Shown: positions 22,890 through 35,650 of the stretch, one piece after another
Numbering within the stretch: the first letter of the stretch is position 1
Layout of the letters: every line of letters begins with the position of its first letter
From: Zhengitettix transpicula
Taxonomy: Eukaryota; Arthropoda; Insecta; Orthoptera; Tetrigidae
DNA: 64,000 bases
Assembly: GCA_037074705.1 (NCBI GenBank)
Contig: CM073591.1
Location: 77,792,532-77,856,531 of the forward strand
Direction of reading: 5' to 3'
Program-made: the position numbers and the translations under genes
The notes under the pieces: model-generated
The model's input: only the letters and a program-made list of their open reading frames with translations
What the model was told of the DNA's origin: nothing
Database searches by the model: none

Positions 22890-23418
22890 CCTGCGAGAGG
22901 ATTCTCTCGCAGGTTAAACCTTGGAGGAGAGATACGATGGGGCTACCTTTGGGGATGCCTTTTCCTCTCCATTTTTGAACTAAGGTTCCCACAAGCCAAG
23001 GCACCTTGGCCTTTCTGAGAGCTGTATGTTCCGGGGTCACAGACCTTGGGCATAAGGTAAGAGTTGTCCGCTATTCCCATTGGAATAGTCGGCCAGCTGC
23101 CTCCTAAACTGGTCGAGGCACGGAGAAGGGAATGCTGCGTCCCCACAGCAAACTCGTCTCCCGCTATCGGAAGGGCGTGGGGCAAGTACCCAATGCCAGA
23201 ACTTTTAATAACTGATGCAGGTTTTTCTAGGGTTTTCCCTGCATTTCTTTAGGCGAATGCCGGGTAGGATCCTTAAAATTTAGCCCGGGGGCCCTAGTAA
23301 CCCTTGGCTACCTTCCTCTACCCTTCCGCATCCCCCCTTTCAAATCCCTTCCTATGCTATTAAAGGGGAGTTGCCCAACGTCGATTACCCTCATGTAGCC
23401 TGTTGCCCTAAAAAAAAC
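22890..23418 (+). repeat. REP-A copy 3, near full length
   Basis: The same block order as copy 2 on the opposite strand, with high similarity by eye. It starts with a perfect hairpin CCTGCGAGAG-GATT-CTCTCGCAGG (22890-22913) and ends with CTCATGTAGCCTGTTGCCC plus an A-rich tail (from 23410). Copies 2 and 3 have their 5' ends facing, about 970 bp apart, so a transcript across both could form long double-stranded RNA. Confidence 0.9.
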
Positions 23419-24031
23419 AAAGTCTATCAAATATGTATTTGAATGAAGTCTATTTTGCATTAAGTCACATATATACTGTGGTTGTCACCACTAAGCACCA
23501 TAATCTATGGAATATAAAAATATCTGTATCGTTTGTAAAGACTCGACATTCTTCTATAAAGGAATGTACTAGAACCTTGCCGCAAACAACAGAGCGTAAC
23601 GTCATATTGAATTGCAACTACACGAAAGACAAATGGAAAGAAATTTAATATATAAAAGACCTGTTTTTATATAAATAAACGAAAAAAATTAAAAAGAAGG
23701 AAAACAATATTACATATAGAAAATAAGTAATTGGTGTTATGTGGCATGGAATCAAACCGACTTTTAATGGGTGCCTGATGAATAAAACTCATCAACGACG
23801 ATACAGGACGATATTTCAGCAAGTCATGGAGTTTTAACTGGGAAAAATCGTTGGACTGTTAAACTATGTTAACCATAGAAATTACCTTAGTATAAAATTA
23901 ATTTTTTCCCTGTGATTTCTAACACAATTCATGTACAAATCATACATCAAGGGCATCCAGTAGTGAGATAAATTTGTGGATGAAAATCGTGTCGTAGTGT
24001 TCCATTTTTTCAGAAATCAAACATATAAACA
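23419..24031. other. sequence without recognisable features
   Basis: Spacer between REP-A copies 3 and 4; one 71-codon frame without motifs. Confidence 0.4.
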
Positions 24032-24580
24032 TTTTTTAGGGTAACAGGATACATGCGGATAATCAACATGGTGGCAACTTCATTTTAATAGCGTAGGAAT
24101 GGATTTGAAAGAGGGGATGTGGAAGGGTAGATGAATGTAGCCAAGGGTCAACTAGGGCTCCCGGGCTATAGTTTAACGATCCTACCCGGCCTTCGCCTAA
24201 AAGTAATGTAGGATAAATCCTACCCGGCATTCGCTTAAAAGTAATGTAGGACAAATCCTAGAAACCTGCATCACGTATGTCGGGCCATTGGAACTTGTCC
24301 CACGCCCTACCGATGGCGGAGAGGGGTCTTGCTGTGGGGACGCATTATTCCCTTCTCCGCACCTTAATCAGTTTAGGAGGCAGCTGGCCTACTGTTCCAA
24401 TGGGAAGAGGGAACAACTCTTACCGTATGCCCAAGGTCTGTGACCCAGGAACATACACCTCTCAAAACACGCCGAGGTACCTCGGCTTTTGGGAACCTCA
24501 ATTAAAAAACGGAGAATAGAAATGGCATGCCTAAAGATAGCCCCCTCCTAGAAAGCTCCCCTGCGATAGAACATCCCTCG
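24032..24580 (-). repeat. REP-A copy 4, interrupted by copy 5
   Basis: On the minus strand it runs from the 5' hairpin remnant (CCTGCGATAG-like on the plus strand near 24559) to a TAACCC plus A6 tail at 24037-24032. It has an internal duplication of the CTACCCGGC.TTCGC block (near 24180 and 24220). The 5' hairpin region is split: ATCCCTCG at 24573-24580 is repeated at 24853-24860, after the inserted copy 5, where the 5' remnant continues (CTTTACATGCGAC). Confidence 0.85.
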
Positions 24581-24852
24581 TTTTTTTGAAGGTGTAGACA
24601 GGCTATGTATAGGGTAAGCCACATAGTGGCAACTACCCTCTTGTAGCAAAGGAAAAGGAGTGGAAGGGGGGATGCGGAAAGGTATAGCAAGGTAGCCAAG
24701 GGTTAACTAGGGTCCCCGTGCTATGGTTTAAGGATCCTACCCTGCAATTCTTCTAAAAAAGATGCAGGGAAAAGCCTAGAAAAATCTGCATCTAGTAGGT
24801 CGGGCATTTGGTATTTGTCCCATGTCCTTCCGATGGCGGGAGAGAGGTTTCG
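24581..24852 (-). repeat. REP-A copy 5, 5'-truncated, nested in copy 4 with 8-bp target-site duplication
   Basis: It starts on the plus strand with the T-run of its tail (24581-24587) and GGTGTAGACAGGCTATG, a type B 3' end. It stops in the GGCGGGAGAGAGG block, so its 5' half is missing. ATCCCTCG directly precedes (24573-24580) and directly follows (24853-24860). Insertion into copy 4 with a short duplication, an A tail and 5' truncation shows that this family moves by retroposition. Confidence 0.85.
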
Positions 24853-24860
24853 ATCCCTCG

Positions 24861-27800
24861 CTTTACATGCGACATAAATTAAAGAATTATTGCAACTTAT
24901 ATATATATGTAAACATTTATTTGAAAGGGTAAGAAAATATTTTTTTTATTATATTTTTATTAGAAATCAGATTACTAATGATCTATAAGCTAATTTGCTA
25001 ACATGTACAATTTAATAATAGGGTCTTGTACTGATGTCGTGGAGAGGTGAGGGTTCAACAACGCCACCTCAGAAAAAATATAACTGAAAGTTTTAACAAT
25101 TTTTTATCTAATTCAATGATTATAACAAAAATTAGCCTATGAAAAACAAATAAGATTTTCTTTTGTCTCAGAGGAATTTGGACCATTCACCTGCAAGGTT
25201 TTTCTGGATGTTTCTTAACGAGAGTTACTTCGGGTCGATAACGCATAAATATAGACTGGAATTTACACCTCCATGTATATATTACTTGACTCACTTGCTC
25301 TGGTTGCTGTAGCGACGATTGTGGGTTGACTCCCAGGAGAAAGTGAAACTCGTCAGCTCAGGGGTTCATAAACTCCACTCTCAGAGATCAGGAAAGGTTC
25401 TCCCGCGGGCGGAAATTGGCGTCTGCACGGCTTTTGCACAGCTTCCTTCTCCTTAGCTGCTTCATTAACTTCTCTAACATCCAACCTCGATGAATTTCTT
25501 TCTACTCTAGTTCGTATATACTCCTCGATGAACTTAAATCAACTAATGTTACACAATACTCCCCATTTCTCCATGACACTATTGTTTTGCTTGCTTCCAC
25601 CCACCGTCTACTTCTTCTAGACGACGCTCTTCCGACTAACTCTCACGACTGTATCATTTTCTTCTATATAATGTGATAGTTACAAACTCTCCTCTCGAAT
25701 GTAAAATCGCATATTTTGAATGACAAATTTATGATGAGTTGTTTCGATATTGGGCTGCTGACAACAATCTTTAAAACATATTTTCAATCACCTATACCTT
25801 CTATTCCAAATTAATGAGCGACCGCTCGCGCATCCTAAGCAAGCGTAATAAATTATTCGCCTTATAGTGTTCTTAGTTGAATAATTATAATTTATTACAA
25901 GAATAATTATAAAATGAAGTTAATAAATTATGTGCAGAAGAAACAAAATAAATATTATGTGATTACAATAAAATTCGCTCAAGACGTTTTTAATCAGAAA
26001 TTTTCGTACATTTAGAGGGAATAGTTAACAAATGAAGAAATTTACATACGTAGTGGTCTTTTGAAGCGTACGTGTTATCTCACTGACTTAGAATTATGAT
26101 TCTCATTAGTATGCATTTGTGTAATACACTGAAATTTAAAGATGTGGTAGCAATTTTTTCTACAGATATTTTCAATTCTATTTAAAAATTAACGCCAATG
26201 TTTTATTAATAAAATAAGAGGAGTTTTGATAAATCATAATTTCTCAATTTTATTATAAAATATAAATGAACGACTGTTAAAATAATAATAGTACAAACGA
26301 CCGTTGTATAGAAAAACTTAAAATAGAGAAATAAATCTAAGAAAATTTAAATTTATAAGCCTGGGTGCTACTACAACGCGGATTGGCGTCTTTTTCTGAC
26401 GCCGAATAGCTTAATACTGGAAATTTAACATAGAACATAAATCAAAGCGCCAAGGAACTTAAAATCAAACATCATATAACTTTTAAAGATTTTCTGCGTC
26501 GTGCTTAATTTTAACAGTATTAGGTTGATTATTAATATATAACATTTCAGCAATTAATATTTTCCAATCATGTGTCTCTGTGATCAAAATAGAAACAGTG
26601 ATTAAATTTGATGAAATTGATAGGACTGCGATTAGAAGTTGACTGCTTGGAATTAGATTTATGCTTGTTTAATTCTTGTATTTAGCGAAGTGTCCGATAC
26701 TTGTAAATTTTTCTTAGTATCTCTTTCTCTATTTAAAGTTTGTACGACGGTACTTTTTAGTATTATTACAATTTTATTCAAAATTTTAAATGTGCTATTC
26801 TTTGTATGACGTAATATTATTACAAGGACTCTTATTAAAAGGAAAATTAGCCTTAAAATGACTGTAACGAAGGATTGTACTGTGTTAGTAAACGTAAAAA
26901 TCTGTTAAATGTGTCTGAAATGCTTGTATACATTACATACGACTGGTCTTACACCATAAATACATACATAGTTTATGAGATGGCTCGGCAACCTCTATTA
27001 ACTACGACTATCTCTGAAACGTGCCAAGAATTACGGTCATAAGACGCAGTTTAATGTTTCTCACACCATCAGGCAATGATTCTTTTCAGCCCCTTGTAAG
27101 AATAACTGTATATTACATAAACACAATTTTAGTCTGTTTTTTAATAGATTTTCAGTTTTCACGAATAAATATTTTAGAAGCTATTCACAAACGAATAATT
27201 AAAAACTTGGATGAAAACAAAGCCTAAAACAATTGAGGATTTTTAAATTAAGAAAGTGAGAAACTACAAATATTTCTTTTAATAATAGTATTATTTTGGT
27301 ATTTATAATCTGAATAATTTTTTGTTATACCAAAACATTGGATAATAAGCAGTAAAATCAGCTACAATGATACATATTTAATTTTTATTTTGAAAGCAGT
27401 GTTTCAGTTTGCTTATGGAATTATTTAATTAATACAGTGTATTCGAATAAATTTTTCATTCTTGGTTTTTGTGATTGATGTTCATGAGAGGAACATTCAA
27501 GTGTCAAACTAAATGAATTCCTTCCCTTAGGGGCACTCGTCCATAAAAGCAACGTTTTTGTAGATTGGAGCTCAGAGTTTTACGACTGTAGGATGCATAA
27601 ATGAAATGAAAAGAAAAGAAGAACCCAGAATTTGACAAGGGAATAATTTATGAGTGAATATGAGAAGTTTCGCAAAATTTAGTATGCGTTGCATTAATCT
27701 GAATCTGTTATCCACATTTTTCTCACTTTCATCACAGTAGTTAGCATTAATGGTTTGATTCGTTTAATTATTATGTGTACTCTCCAGAACTCTCTCAGAA

Positions 27801-28094
27801 GCCAAAATAAGTAAAATGCCTCAGGGCTTTTTTCTGAATTACATGGTGCTAGAAGGAAATTGTCATGTTGTTTCACTAGTTCACTTTTTTTTCGTAACAT
27901 TAAAAGGAACATAGATTTAGAAACTATTTAGCAAAATTAATATTTATGATATTCTTTTCTCATAAAATTCAATTAACATTTTTATTACACACACATGACC
28001 GCGGTGTGAGCGTTCCCTTCTTATTTTCGACTAATTTGGTAAATGGGTGTCAAACTTATAACTCCTACATTTCAACCTTATAATTATAATCAAA
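24861..28094. other. 3.2 kb without recognisable genes or elements
   Basis: Mostly A+T-rich. A G+C-richer patch at about 25.25-25.65 kb has no open frame of note and no repeat I recognise. Frames at 27021-27227 (+) and 27694-27912 (-) are short and featureless. Confidence 0.4.
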
Positions 28095-28517
28095 TACCTC
28101 GGCCTTTTTTGAGAGGTGTATGTTTTGGGGTCACCGTCCTTGGGCATACGGTAAGAGTTGTTCGAAGTTATCATTGGAACAGTCGGCCAGATGCCTCCTA
28201 AACTGGTCGAGGCACGGAGAAGGCAATGCTGCATCCCCACAGAAAACTCCTCTCCCGCTATCGGAACGGCGTGGAACAAGTACCCAATGCCCGACCTACC
28301 TGATGCAGGTTTTCTAGGGTTTGTCCTGCATTACTTTTAGGCGAATGTCGGGTTGGATCCTTAAACTATAGCCCGGGGACCCTAGTTAACCCTCGGATAC
28401 CTTCCTCTACCCTATGGAATCTCCCTCTTCAAATCCCTTCATATGCTATTAAAGGGGAGTTTCCACCATATGGATTACGCTCATTTAGCCTGTTACCCTA
28501 AAAAATAATATAAAAAA
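28095..28517 (+). repeat. REP-A copy 6, 5'-truncated
   Basis: It begins within the CCTCGGCCTTTT...GAGAGGTGTATG block and continues through the CCGCTATCGGAACGGCGTGG and GATGCAGG blocks to CTCATTTAGCCTGTTACCC and an A-rich tail. It is a type A 3' end. Confidence 0.85.
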
Positions 28518-31500
28518 GTTTGCATTTAAGCTTATTTATGATAATATGTTATATATTATTTCGTATTATTCTCTATTTACCTGTCAGGCCGACGAATATT
28601 TACTTCTAATTTATTTTTCGTTGCCTGTTGACTCACTACGTAGTGAATCAGTGCGGAGGTGGGATTTATTTTAAATAATTATATTCTCTTGTCATATACT
28701 ATTGGACGGATTTTTAAATTAAATTTATTTGATAAGTCTTTAAGTTCAAATTTATTTTTGGAGGAGCAATATTTTTCTCAATGATTAATTAAATGCTCCT
28801 TGGCAGGATTATTTACAAATTCCTGTAAATGTTTTAGTTATTTTATGTCTACCTTTTTTCTGCACTCCCCTGGATTAATTCATCAGCTACTTTTTACGAA
28901 ATACTGCTAAAATGCTTCTCTCACCAAACTGTACTGCTGACAGTCATCGTAATGACCCAACTATCAATCTCCCACATTACAAAATGATTTACGAATGAAG
29001 AAAATTGAACAATGTCTATTTCCCATTTGTAATACCCACTGTTGGACATCTGACCCCGACTTTCTTCCCGTCTTCAACGTACTCCACCACCACAGTTTAG
29101 GAATAAATATATGCTGGCAGAGACTGAAAATATTTATTAATAATCTCAGTATAAAATGTAAATAATTTCTGAGACTTGTGTAATCTTCTTTAATTAACGT
29201 AGACGACAGGGCTTGAAAATTGAAAGGATAAAAGTGTAAAACGTTAAACTAACATGTAAGTTTAAAACTGATCAAGAATTAACAAGTCCCCCCCCACACA
29301 TACAACAAAAAACCAACGAATAAAGTTGAAATTTCTACCGAAAGAATGAGTAGCTCATTTGTGCGTTTAATTGCAAAATGTTGTCTATAGTAGAATCCGT
29401 TAAAACATGTGATGGATATGAAAAGTTATACCAAACTGTTAGGTGTGTACAATTTTTCATACCAACATTTTTTCAGATGTCCGTAAATTTAAGAAAAGGA
29501 TTTGATACCTTGTGAAGTAATAGTATGACAAAAATTGAATGAAAAGAAATATAATGAAACGTTGGGAAGAAAGTCAAAGAAAGGCAATTTTAAGTGAAAA
29601 AAACTACAAAACATTTCAAAGAACAAATAGAGGAGCAGGGTAAATCAGCTACGCGGAAGAAACTGACTAAACGATACGACAAATTTTGGCAGCTTTAAGG
29701 AACATAATACAACGTCATATAATAAACCTGTGTTTGTTTTCAAGAAGAATAAAATATTCAGCATGAATTCGTTGGAACAGTCACGACTTAGGCAAGCTGT
29801 AAAGAGGCAACTGTTCTTAAATGAACACAGTGTGGAAAAATAAAACTGACGGTATTTAAAGAGAGAATGTGAGAGCTCACGAATAATACGGAAAAAAATT
29901 AAAAGTTCCATTTTCTATCACCAGGTGTAAATATGGCGCTAAACTAGCAAACAAAGTTTACACGTGCCACCTCGTCGTTGTCATGTGTGTTTATGGTCTC
30001 AAAGCTGATGGAACCACTCGTTGCTGGTCTAGAAAAGTTAATACCTGGCATTTTGATTGGTTGACGGTTATTAGACCACTTAAAAAAACCGAAATTGTTT
30101 ATCTACATAAATTTTGCTGCAGCCATTTGAGAAGTGACAACTTTGTGCTTTTACAGAAAATTGTGTTTGGAATCATAAAATTGTGCACTTACAATTCTCA
30201 AAACTGAAAGGTTTTTAATTTTTTTATGACAAAGTAAAACATTCTGTTATAGCTTTCACATACCTACATGTTTCTAATTTAGGCAGTTATTTGTACTTCA
30301 GATCAGAATTCAAGTATTATTTTCCTTAGCTTCAGATTAAGCAGGGTGTCGCAACAGTTTAATATGGAAGACGCTGGCCATAAAACGAGGCAATAAAAAC
30401 TGCATACGTGTGTCTTTTCTCCTCTGAATTCAATATTGACTGTTTCACGTGACACAATTTTTCCTTATAATTATATAATTTACATGAAAACAATTGTTAT
30501 TATTTGTTCCTTCCATCATTGAAATATTAATATCGATTGGAAAAAAATGGTTGAATTTTAATAAAGGAACAAAATAAATGAGATTATTTAATTTCGCAAA
30601 TTGTACTCCAAATCGAGAATGAATCACAGCAATATGTTTACCAGAACAATTAAGCAGTGGAACAATAAAGTGTGTTCAAGTGGGATTAAAGCAATGTCTG
30701 GATTGTGGATCGCATAAAAATTGCTCTTCCCTTCAATGTGTTCGTCGGCGTATCATAATTAACACTCAACACCGTGACAAAAGTGTTCTACTAAATCATA
30801 ATGCGATGAAATGAAACCATGAGCAAACATGTACACAAAATTGCGCAGTTTTCAATTAAATTGCAACTTTCGCCACGCGCGTGATGGTAATGACGTTCAG
30901 TTCGAGGATTAATTTTTATATGTGGTAAATATTCCACAAATCGACAAATGGAAAATGATCAGCTATGTAGTAATAAAACTAATTAAATAAGTGTATGAAT
31001 GTTTTTAAAATTCAAAGTATTCTAACAAGGGAATTATTTTTTTGGAAAAATTAACTATATAATTAAATATATAATATTCCATATTTTATTATAATTTATT
31101 AAATGTTTTAAAGTTTATATTATATAGATAGGTTAATATATGTCAATTTGTTTGCTATGAATTAGTGACGTATAAGTTAGTAAATGTACACTGTGGTAAA
31201 ATGTTAAGGTCAACTTCTACATTTTTTACCTATAAATGAATGTTATAAACAGTTACCTAGAGTCAGACTTTGAGGGTTTATATTTAATAATGTATAGAGT
31301 CCATCTATATCCAGCCATAGACTCAAAGAAGAGGTATTGTTGTTACCTTAATCAAAGTTCATGCACTGTGTTCTACAGAAATCATATAATATTATATGAA
31401 TAAATGTTTCCAAAGTACACAAACTCAATACATTTGTTTATATATATCTGGTGCATACCATATGATCAATTCTCTTTTTTTCTGTCTTCTGAATTAAATG

Positions 31501-32470
31501 TAATACTTTTAAGTATTAAACTGAGACACAATCTTCCATTCTTATCAACTTGAAATCACTTTAGAGCATCATAAATTAAAAATGCCATGAAAATTACCAC
31601 CAGGCATTATATTAAACTTGTGTCTACCATGGAAATACAGTGTAATATCGAGGGAAGATTTTTTATTTTTCAAAGAGATAGAGAGCCGGGAAGAGTTACT
31701 CGTCGAGAAGGGAATACTTGCACCAACTAATAATCGTTTCTGGAAACAATTAGTACTCTCTATTGTCAATAAGCAGCGATCGCATCATTGTGCCTTCTTA
31801 GCCTTAAGACAAGGAAATGTTTTCTTTGTCCTCATAACGAGCATAAAATTGAAGGAACCAAAACATACGACGAAGCCTGGAGTTATAAGTCACGTCGATA
31901 AAAGACTTACAGCATCTGACAGATTTCCGGAGGAGCGCAGGGACAACCTTTAACAAACTGTTTTTTTACTGTCAATATGGAGTCAATATATATCCATAAC
32001 CCCAAGCTATTTATTTCCAAAGTGAAATTGTGATTAAGAAAAGTAAAGGTAAAAAACGAGCCGTTCAAGTATATTATTTGGAAGAGATTTATTAGAATGT
32101 GTTGAAATATCATACCAAAATTTCCTTACAATAACGAAATCACTACACCACGAAGAACAAACACAGACTCGAAGGATTTTCATAATCACGTCAGTACCAC
32201 GTGAGGTATTATAATTCTTCTTCTCTAGATTTAGGAATTGTGCATGTAAAAATTAGCTGTCTGCAATTCTGACTTTACTTTCCACGACCTGTTTAACCAG
32301 TCAGTTGTAGAAAATAAATTCAATGGAAATGTCACATATATTTTAGATACATTCTGTTCAAGAATATTCTTTCAGTAACGGTTAGAAACAGCTCCTTCGT
32401 CTGAAGCAACAACATTGACGGACGAAACCAATCTGTCAGAAGCCACAATAGATTCGAAAAGGAATATCTA
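28518..32470. other. 4 kb without recognisable genes or elements
   Basis: Short frames only, such as 29645-29911 (-), 29983-30207 (+), 31618-31953 (+, 111 codons) and 31907-32113 (-), none with a motif or a neighbour that supports it. A C8 run lies near 29287. Confidence 0.4.
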
Positions 32471-32474
32471 AAAA

Positions 32475-32663
32475 TGTATTGTAATCAACAAGTAAGCTTT
32501 ATTTAATTTTTGAAGAATTTGCCCCTCGTTGTGGAAGCCAAATATGTAATAATCAACAAATTTAGTCGTTTAATTTGCCCCACGGTGTGGTGCCAATTTG
32601 TAATAATCAACAATTTAACGATTTATTAACTTATGAATTTTCCCCACTTTGTGGTAGCCAAAA
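32475..32663 (-). repeat. tandem LTR-end / primer-binding-site array next to LTR-X copy 1
   Basis: LTR-terminus sequences (TGTAATAATCAAC-like) start at about 32475, 32545, 32599 and then at the LTR itself (32664), with steps of about 70, 54 and 65 bp. Before each of the last three sits a GCCCC(A/T)C...TGTGG.(A/T)GCCA box (32521-32540, 32577-32595, 32642-32660). Read on the minus strand each box is TGGC..CCAC..CGTGGGGC-like, close to the tRNA-Lys primer-binding site TGGCGCCCAACGTGGGGC. So the LTR-end plus primer-site junction has been multiplied. Confidence 0.7.
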
Positions 32664-33313
32664 TGTAATAATTAACCATGATAGGTTATTTAAATGAAAA
32701 TGATCAAAAATTAACAAACAAAATAATTTATTTTCGTTTAGTGACTTTCGATTGTAAAAGACAATTAAAAAATTTGAGATCTGTTCTCGCAGGGCCTTTA
32801 ATGGGTTGGAAGATTTACAGTGAATGTTATTAAATGATCTGATTAACAATACAAATGAAAATTTACTCGAAAATAATGTGCTGATAAATGAAAGAAAAAC
32901 TACAAGAAAAACGAACGAAATCTGACTTTAACCTTCTAGTTAGCGTTTACAGATTTTTATTAAGGTTTTTGTTACTTACGCATTGATCGGCTGGTACCAG
33001 CATTCTTTTAGCGCTTCAAAAAGTGCACTATATTGCAAAATCTTTACACAGATTCTAATTTTTTCTCACTGATTCTACACTTATGGAATTTCTAGGCTCC
33101 CAGGAACTCGGATGATCCTCTCCTGACTTTTGCTCCTCGCCGCTGACTGCCAACTATGCTTTTGCGCGCGTAAACGCCATTCCGCGCTCTCAATAAAAGG
33201 AACAGAGCTTACCACTCATTGTCGCTCTGCTCGCTCTCGCTATAATACAAACTGTTCGCTAACGATTCAAATTTATTTAAAAACAATTAATTTCTTAATT
33301 AATTGGCATTACA
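32664..33313 (-). repeat. LTR-X copy 1 (solo or truncated LTR, minus strand)
   Basis: A 650-bp stretch with inverted ends TGTAAT...ATTACA. On the minus strand it contains CTGGTACCAGCC followed by a splice-donor-like GCGTAAGTAAC, GAAATCTGAC-type text (plus-strand sense) and a CCCATTAAAGGCCCTG block equivalent to the CCCAATAAAGACCCTG polyadenylation region of copy 2. Copy 2 shares the same landmarks in the same order. No gag or pol sequence adjoins it. The primer-site array lies on the internal side, so this end would be a 5' LTR. The short plus-strand frame 33130-33408 inside it is a chance frame. Confidence 0.7.
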
Positions 33314-35600
33314 GTATATTAAGTAGAGTATCTAATTTGCTGATAGATTGTACACACATTCAATGCTTTGGCTTAATCATTAGATACGCTGTGAAAGTAG
33401 TGCGCTAAGTAGTGTCTTTGATTTCATGGGGAATTTGAAACAGAGAACATTTTTCTTACTTTTAAGTCAGGTGGAAGTCTACATGTATAATTATCCTGAA
33501 TTATCAACGAAAGACTTGTACACTTCAAAGTGTTACTTGTCTAACATGATATCGTAGCAAACTGTATTGACATATATATGACATTTTCCGTTGAGGAACG
33601 ACAATGAATTTTTAAAGATTTCTAGAGTATTGCGTGAATAAATATTGCATTGCGTTTCACGTGTATCTTTGTCGGTTTGCTGGAATACTACATTTATGTG
33701 TGTTAGTGTCAATTAATGTACGTGTTCCACGTAGACATGGGCAAGCATTTCACCACCATACGTAAATATTTGCAAATTAAGTCCTTTAAACGTCAACTGC
33801 GTATTAAATGTAATGTGTTCACTGAAATTCTCTGCCATTAAATAACACAGTAGGCGTTAATTGGCGCATTTATCAACTAAACTGATTCACCGAGGCATAA
33901 AATTGCACTGGATGATGTATTTACTTCATAAATGACATTTTTTATACAAATTGTCGAATAACCTGTATTATTAAGTAAGGAAACATATTACACAATAAAA
34001 AACTCTCAACGGACATAGACATCGTTTTAATATTCTTTTAAATAAATTCTTTTGGAGAAATAAAATTAAAATGATCAACAGTATATGTTAATAATTGTTA
34101 TTAATATTTATGAGTTATGAAACGACGGGAATTGAACTTTATTGGCATATGATTTTAAAATTAATAGAATAACAATTAGCATAGTTTACCGTAATTCATG
34201 TTAATACATGTTCATATATATGATTATTGGGAATAACTTCTGAAGTAACGTTAACTAAATTAAATCATTATGTTTGAATGGTTTATTCATGGCGTAGATT
34301 ATGTGCACAAATATAAAGTTCTCATTCCGCACCATTTGTTAATTGTGAGCTGATTTTGCATAATTTTTTTTCGATTATTATTAAACAAACATATAAATAT
34401 ATTTATATATATATTGATAAAGTAATTCTAGTCACCATTTCAGTTGTGAGGAAATTAACCTGAATGGTTGAAAACGGTAGTAGCCTTATATATAATAAAT
34501 TATGAATCGGAATATTTTTGGATTTGTAATTAAGGCTTATTAAATGTTTTTTATTCCTAAAAATATAATAATATATTTTCGTGAAAGATATTTGTAATAT
34601 ATATACATAATAAGTTTGTACTTCTAAAGAACAATCATTGCTAGTGATTTATCAACTACATCGGCCTTATCGTTTTTTGTAAGATGATCCGGATGGAAAT
34701 TGTAAGCGATAAATTAGTCTGTAAATCTTAATGAAGCTCTTGCGGTGAACAAAAGTAGCACGAAGGTAATAAAACTAGATTACGACGAAACACTGGCTGC
34801 CGGATTAACCATAGCAAAACCGTGTTTATTTGCTCAGTGGGACGCCATAAACCAACACAAACCTTGTGAATTGGAATTACCCTCAGTAAGGAAAATACAT
34901 AACCAAAAAACGAGAAATGGTTAACTTTTTTCATTTAATCTTGATTTCAATGTGATGGAAACTAATAGCTGATTAAAGAATTGTAAGAAATGTTAATTTA
35001 TTTTGCAGGATTTTATTTCATGTAAGTAAGACTTAAGTGGATATTTGCAATACTTGAAGAGAACTGTCCATGAAAATTAAACTAAAATCGTTTATTTGTA
35101 CAGTAGATAACTTTAAAATATACATGTCCTTTTTATTCAGCCATGGTGTATTTTGGACAATAGATTCGTCATTCTAAGATTCGAAAAGACGACTTTTGAG
35201 ATAAAGTTTGTTTTCTTTTCATACTATTTATAATTATTTATGTCTGAAAGGTGGCACGAAAATTGTTCAGTCACTCAACACGCTTGACGTAATATGAATT
35301 TCATTGGGAAATAAAAGTCCAGAATGCTGTTTCCTCCTCCATTTGGAACTCATGTATAGTTGATGTACGCAGGTTGAAGAATTGTTTTTTTTAATATTTA
35401 TGAGATTATAACAATGTCTTCATATTTCCATTAAATAATAAAAATAGCATCCTTTTAGTCAGCAAAAATATTAATATTCAATTTAAAACATAGTAAATAT
35501 TTAACAGGATGGTTTCGGCCGCATGGCATATAAAAACCGCACGGTAAAAATTTTGTCAATTTAAATTTTTATAATTAATTATAATTGAATGAAATATCTA
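33314..35600. other. A+T-rich sequence without recognisable features
   Basis: No gene, RNA or repeat recognised; one 68-codon minus frame (34728-34934) without motif. Confidence 0.4.
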
Positions 35601-35601
35601 T

Positions 35602-35650
35602 ACACCTGAAGAGGTTCCAATCAGAACGAAACGTCGTGTTTACAATTTAT
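35602..35650 (+). ncRNA. hammerhead-ribozyme-like motif, isolated copy
   Basis: In order: ACAC (stem I 5' side, 35602-35605), CTGAAGA (35606-35612), one extra G, GTTC-CAATCA-GAAC (stem II, 4 bp, 35614-35627), GAA (35628-35630), ACGT (35631-35634), C (35635, making the canonical GTC cleavage triplet) and GTGT (35636-35639). GTGT pairs with ACAC to close stem I. This reproduces a type I hammerhead layout with a self-complementary, possibly intermolecular, stem III. The GTTTACAA that follows matches the arm of the 19 kb element, so this is probably a decayed HH-family copy without its second arm. Function untested. Confidence 0.5.

Noticed and set aside
21535..23252. Short similar protein frames on both strands of REP-A copies (for example MSAIPIGIVGQLPP)
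   Set aside because: Both strands are open because of base composition, frames break in other copies and no domain is recognisable, so they are described only as part of the repeat.
32391..32450. CTGAAGC...GACGAAACC, resembling a hammerhead core
   Set aside because: The first core box is wrong (CTGAAGC), and there is no stem I or cleavage triplet.
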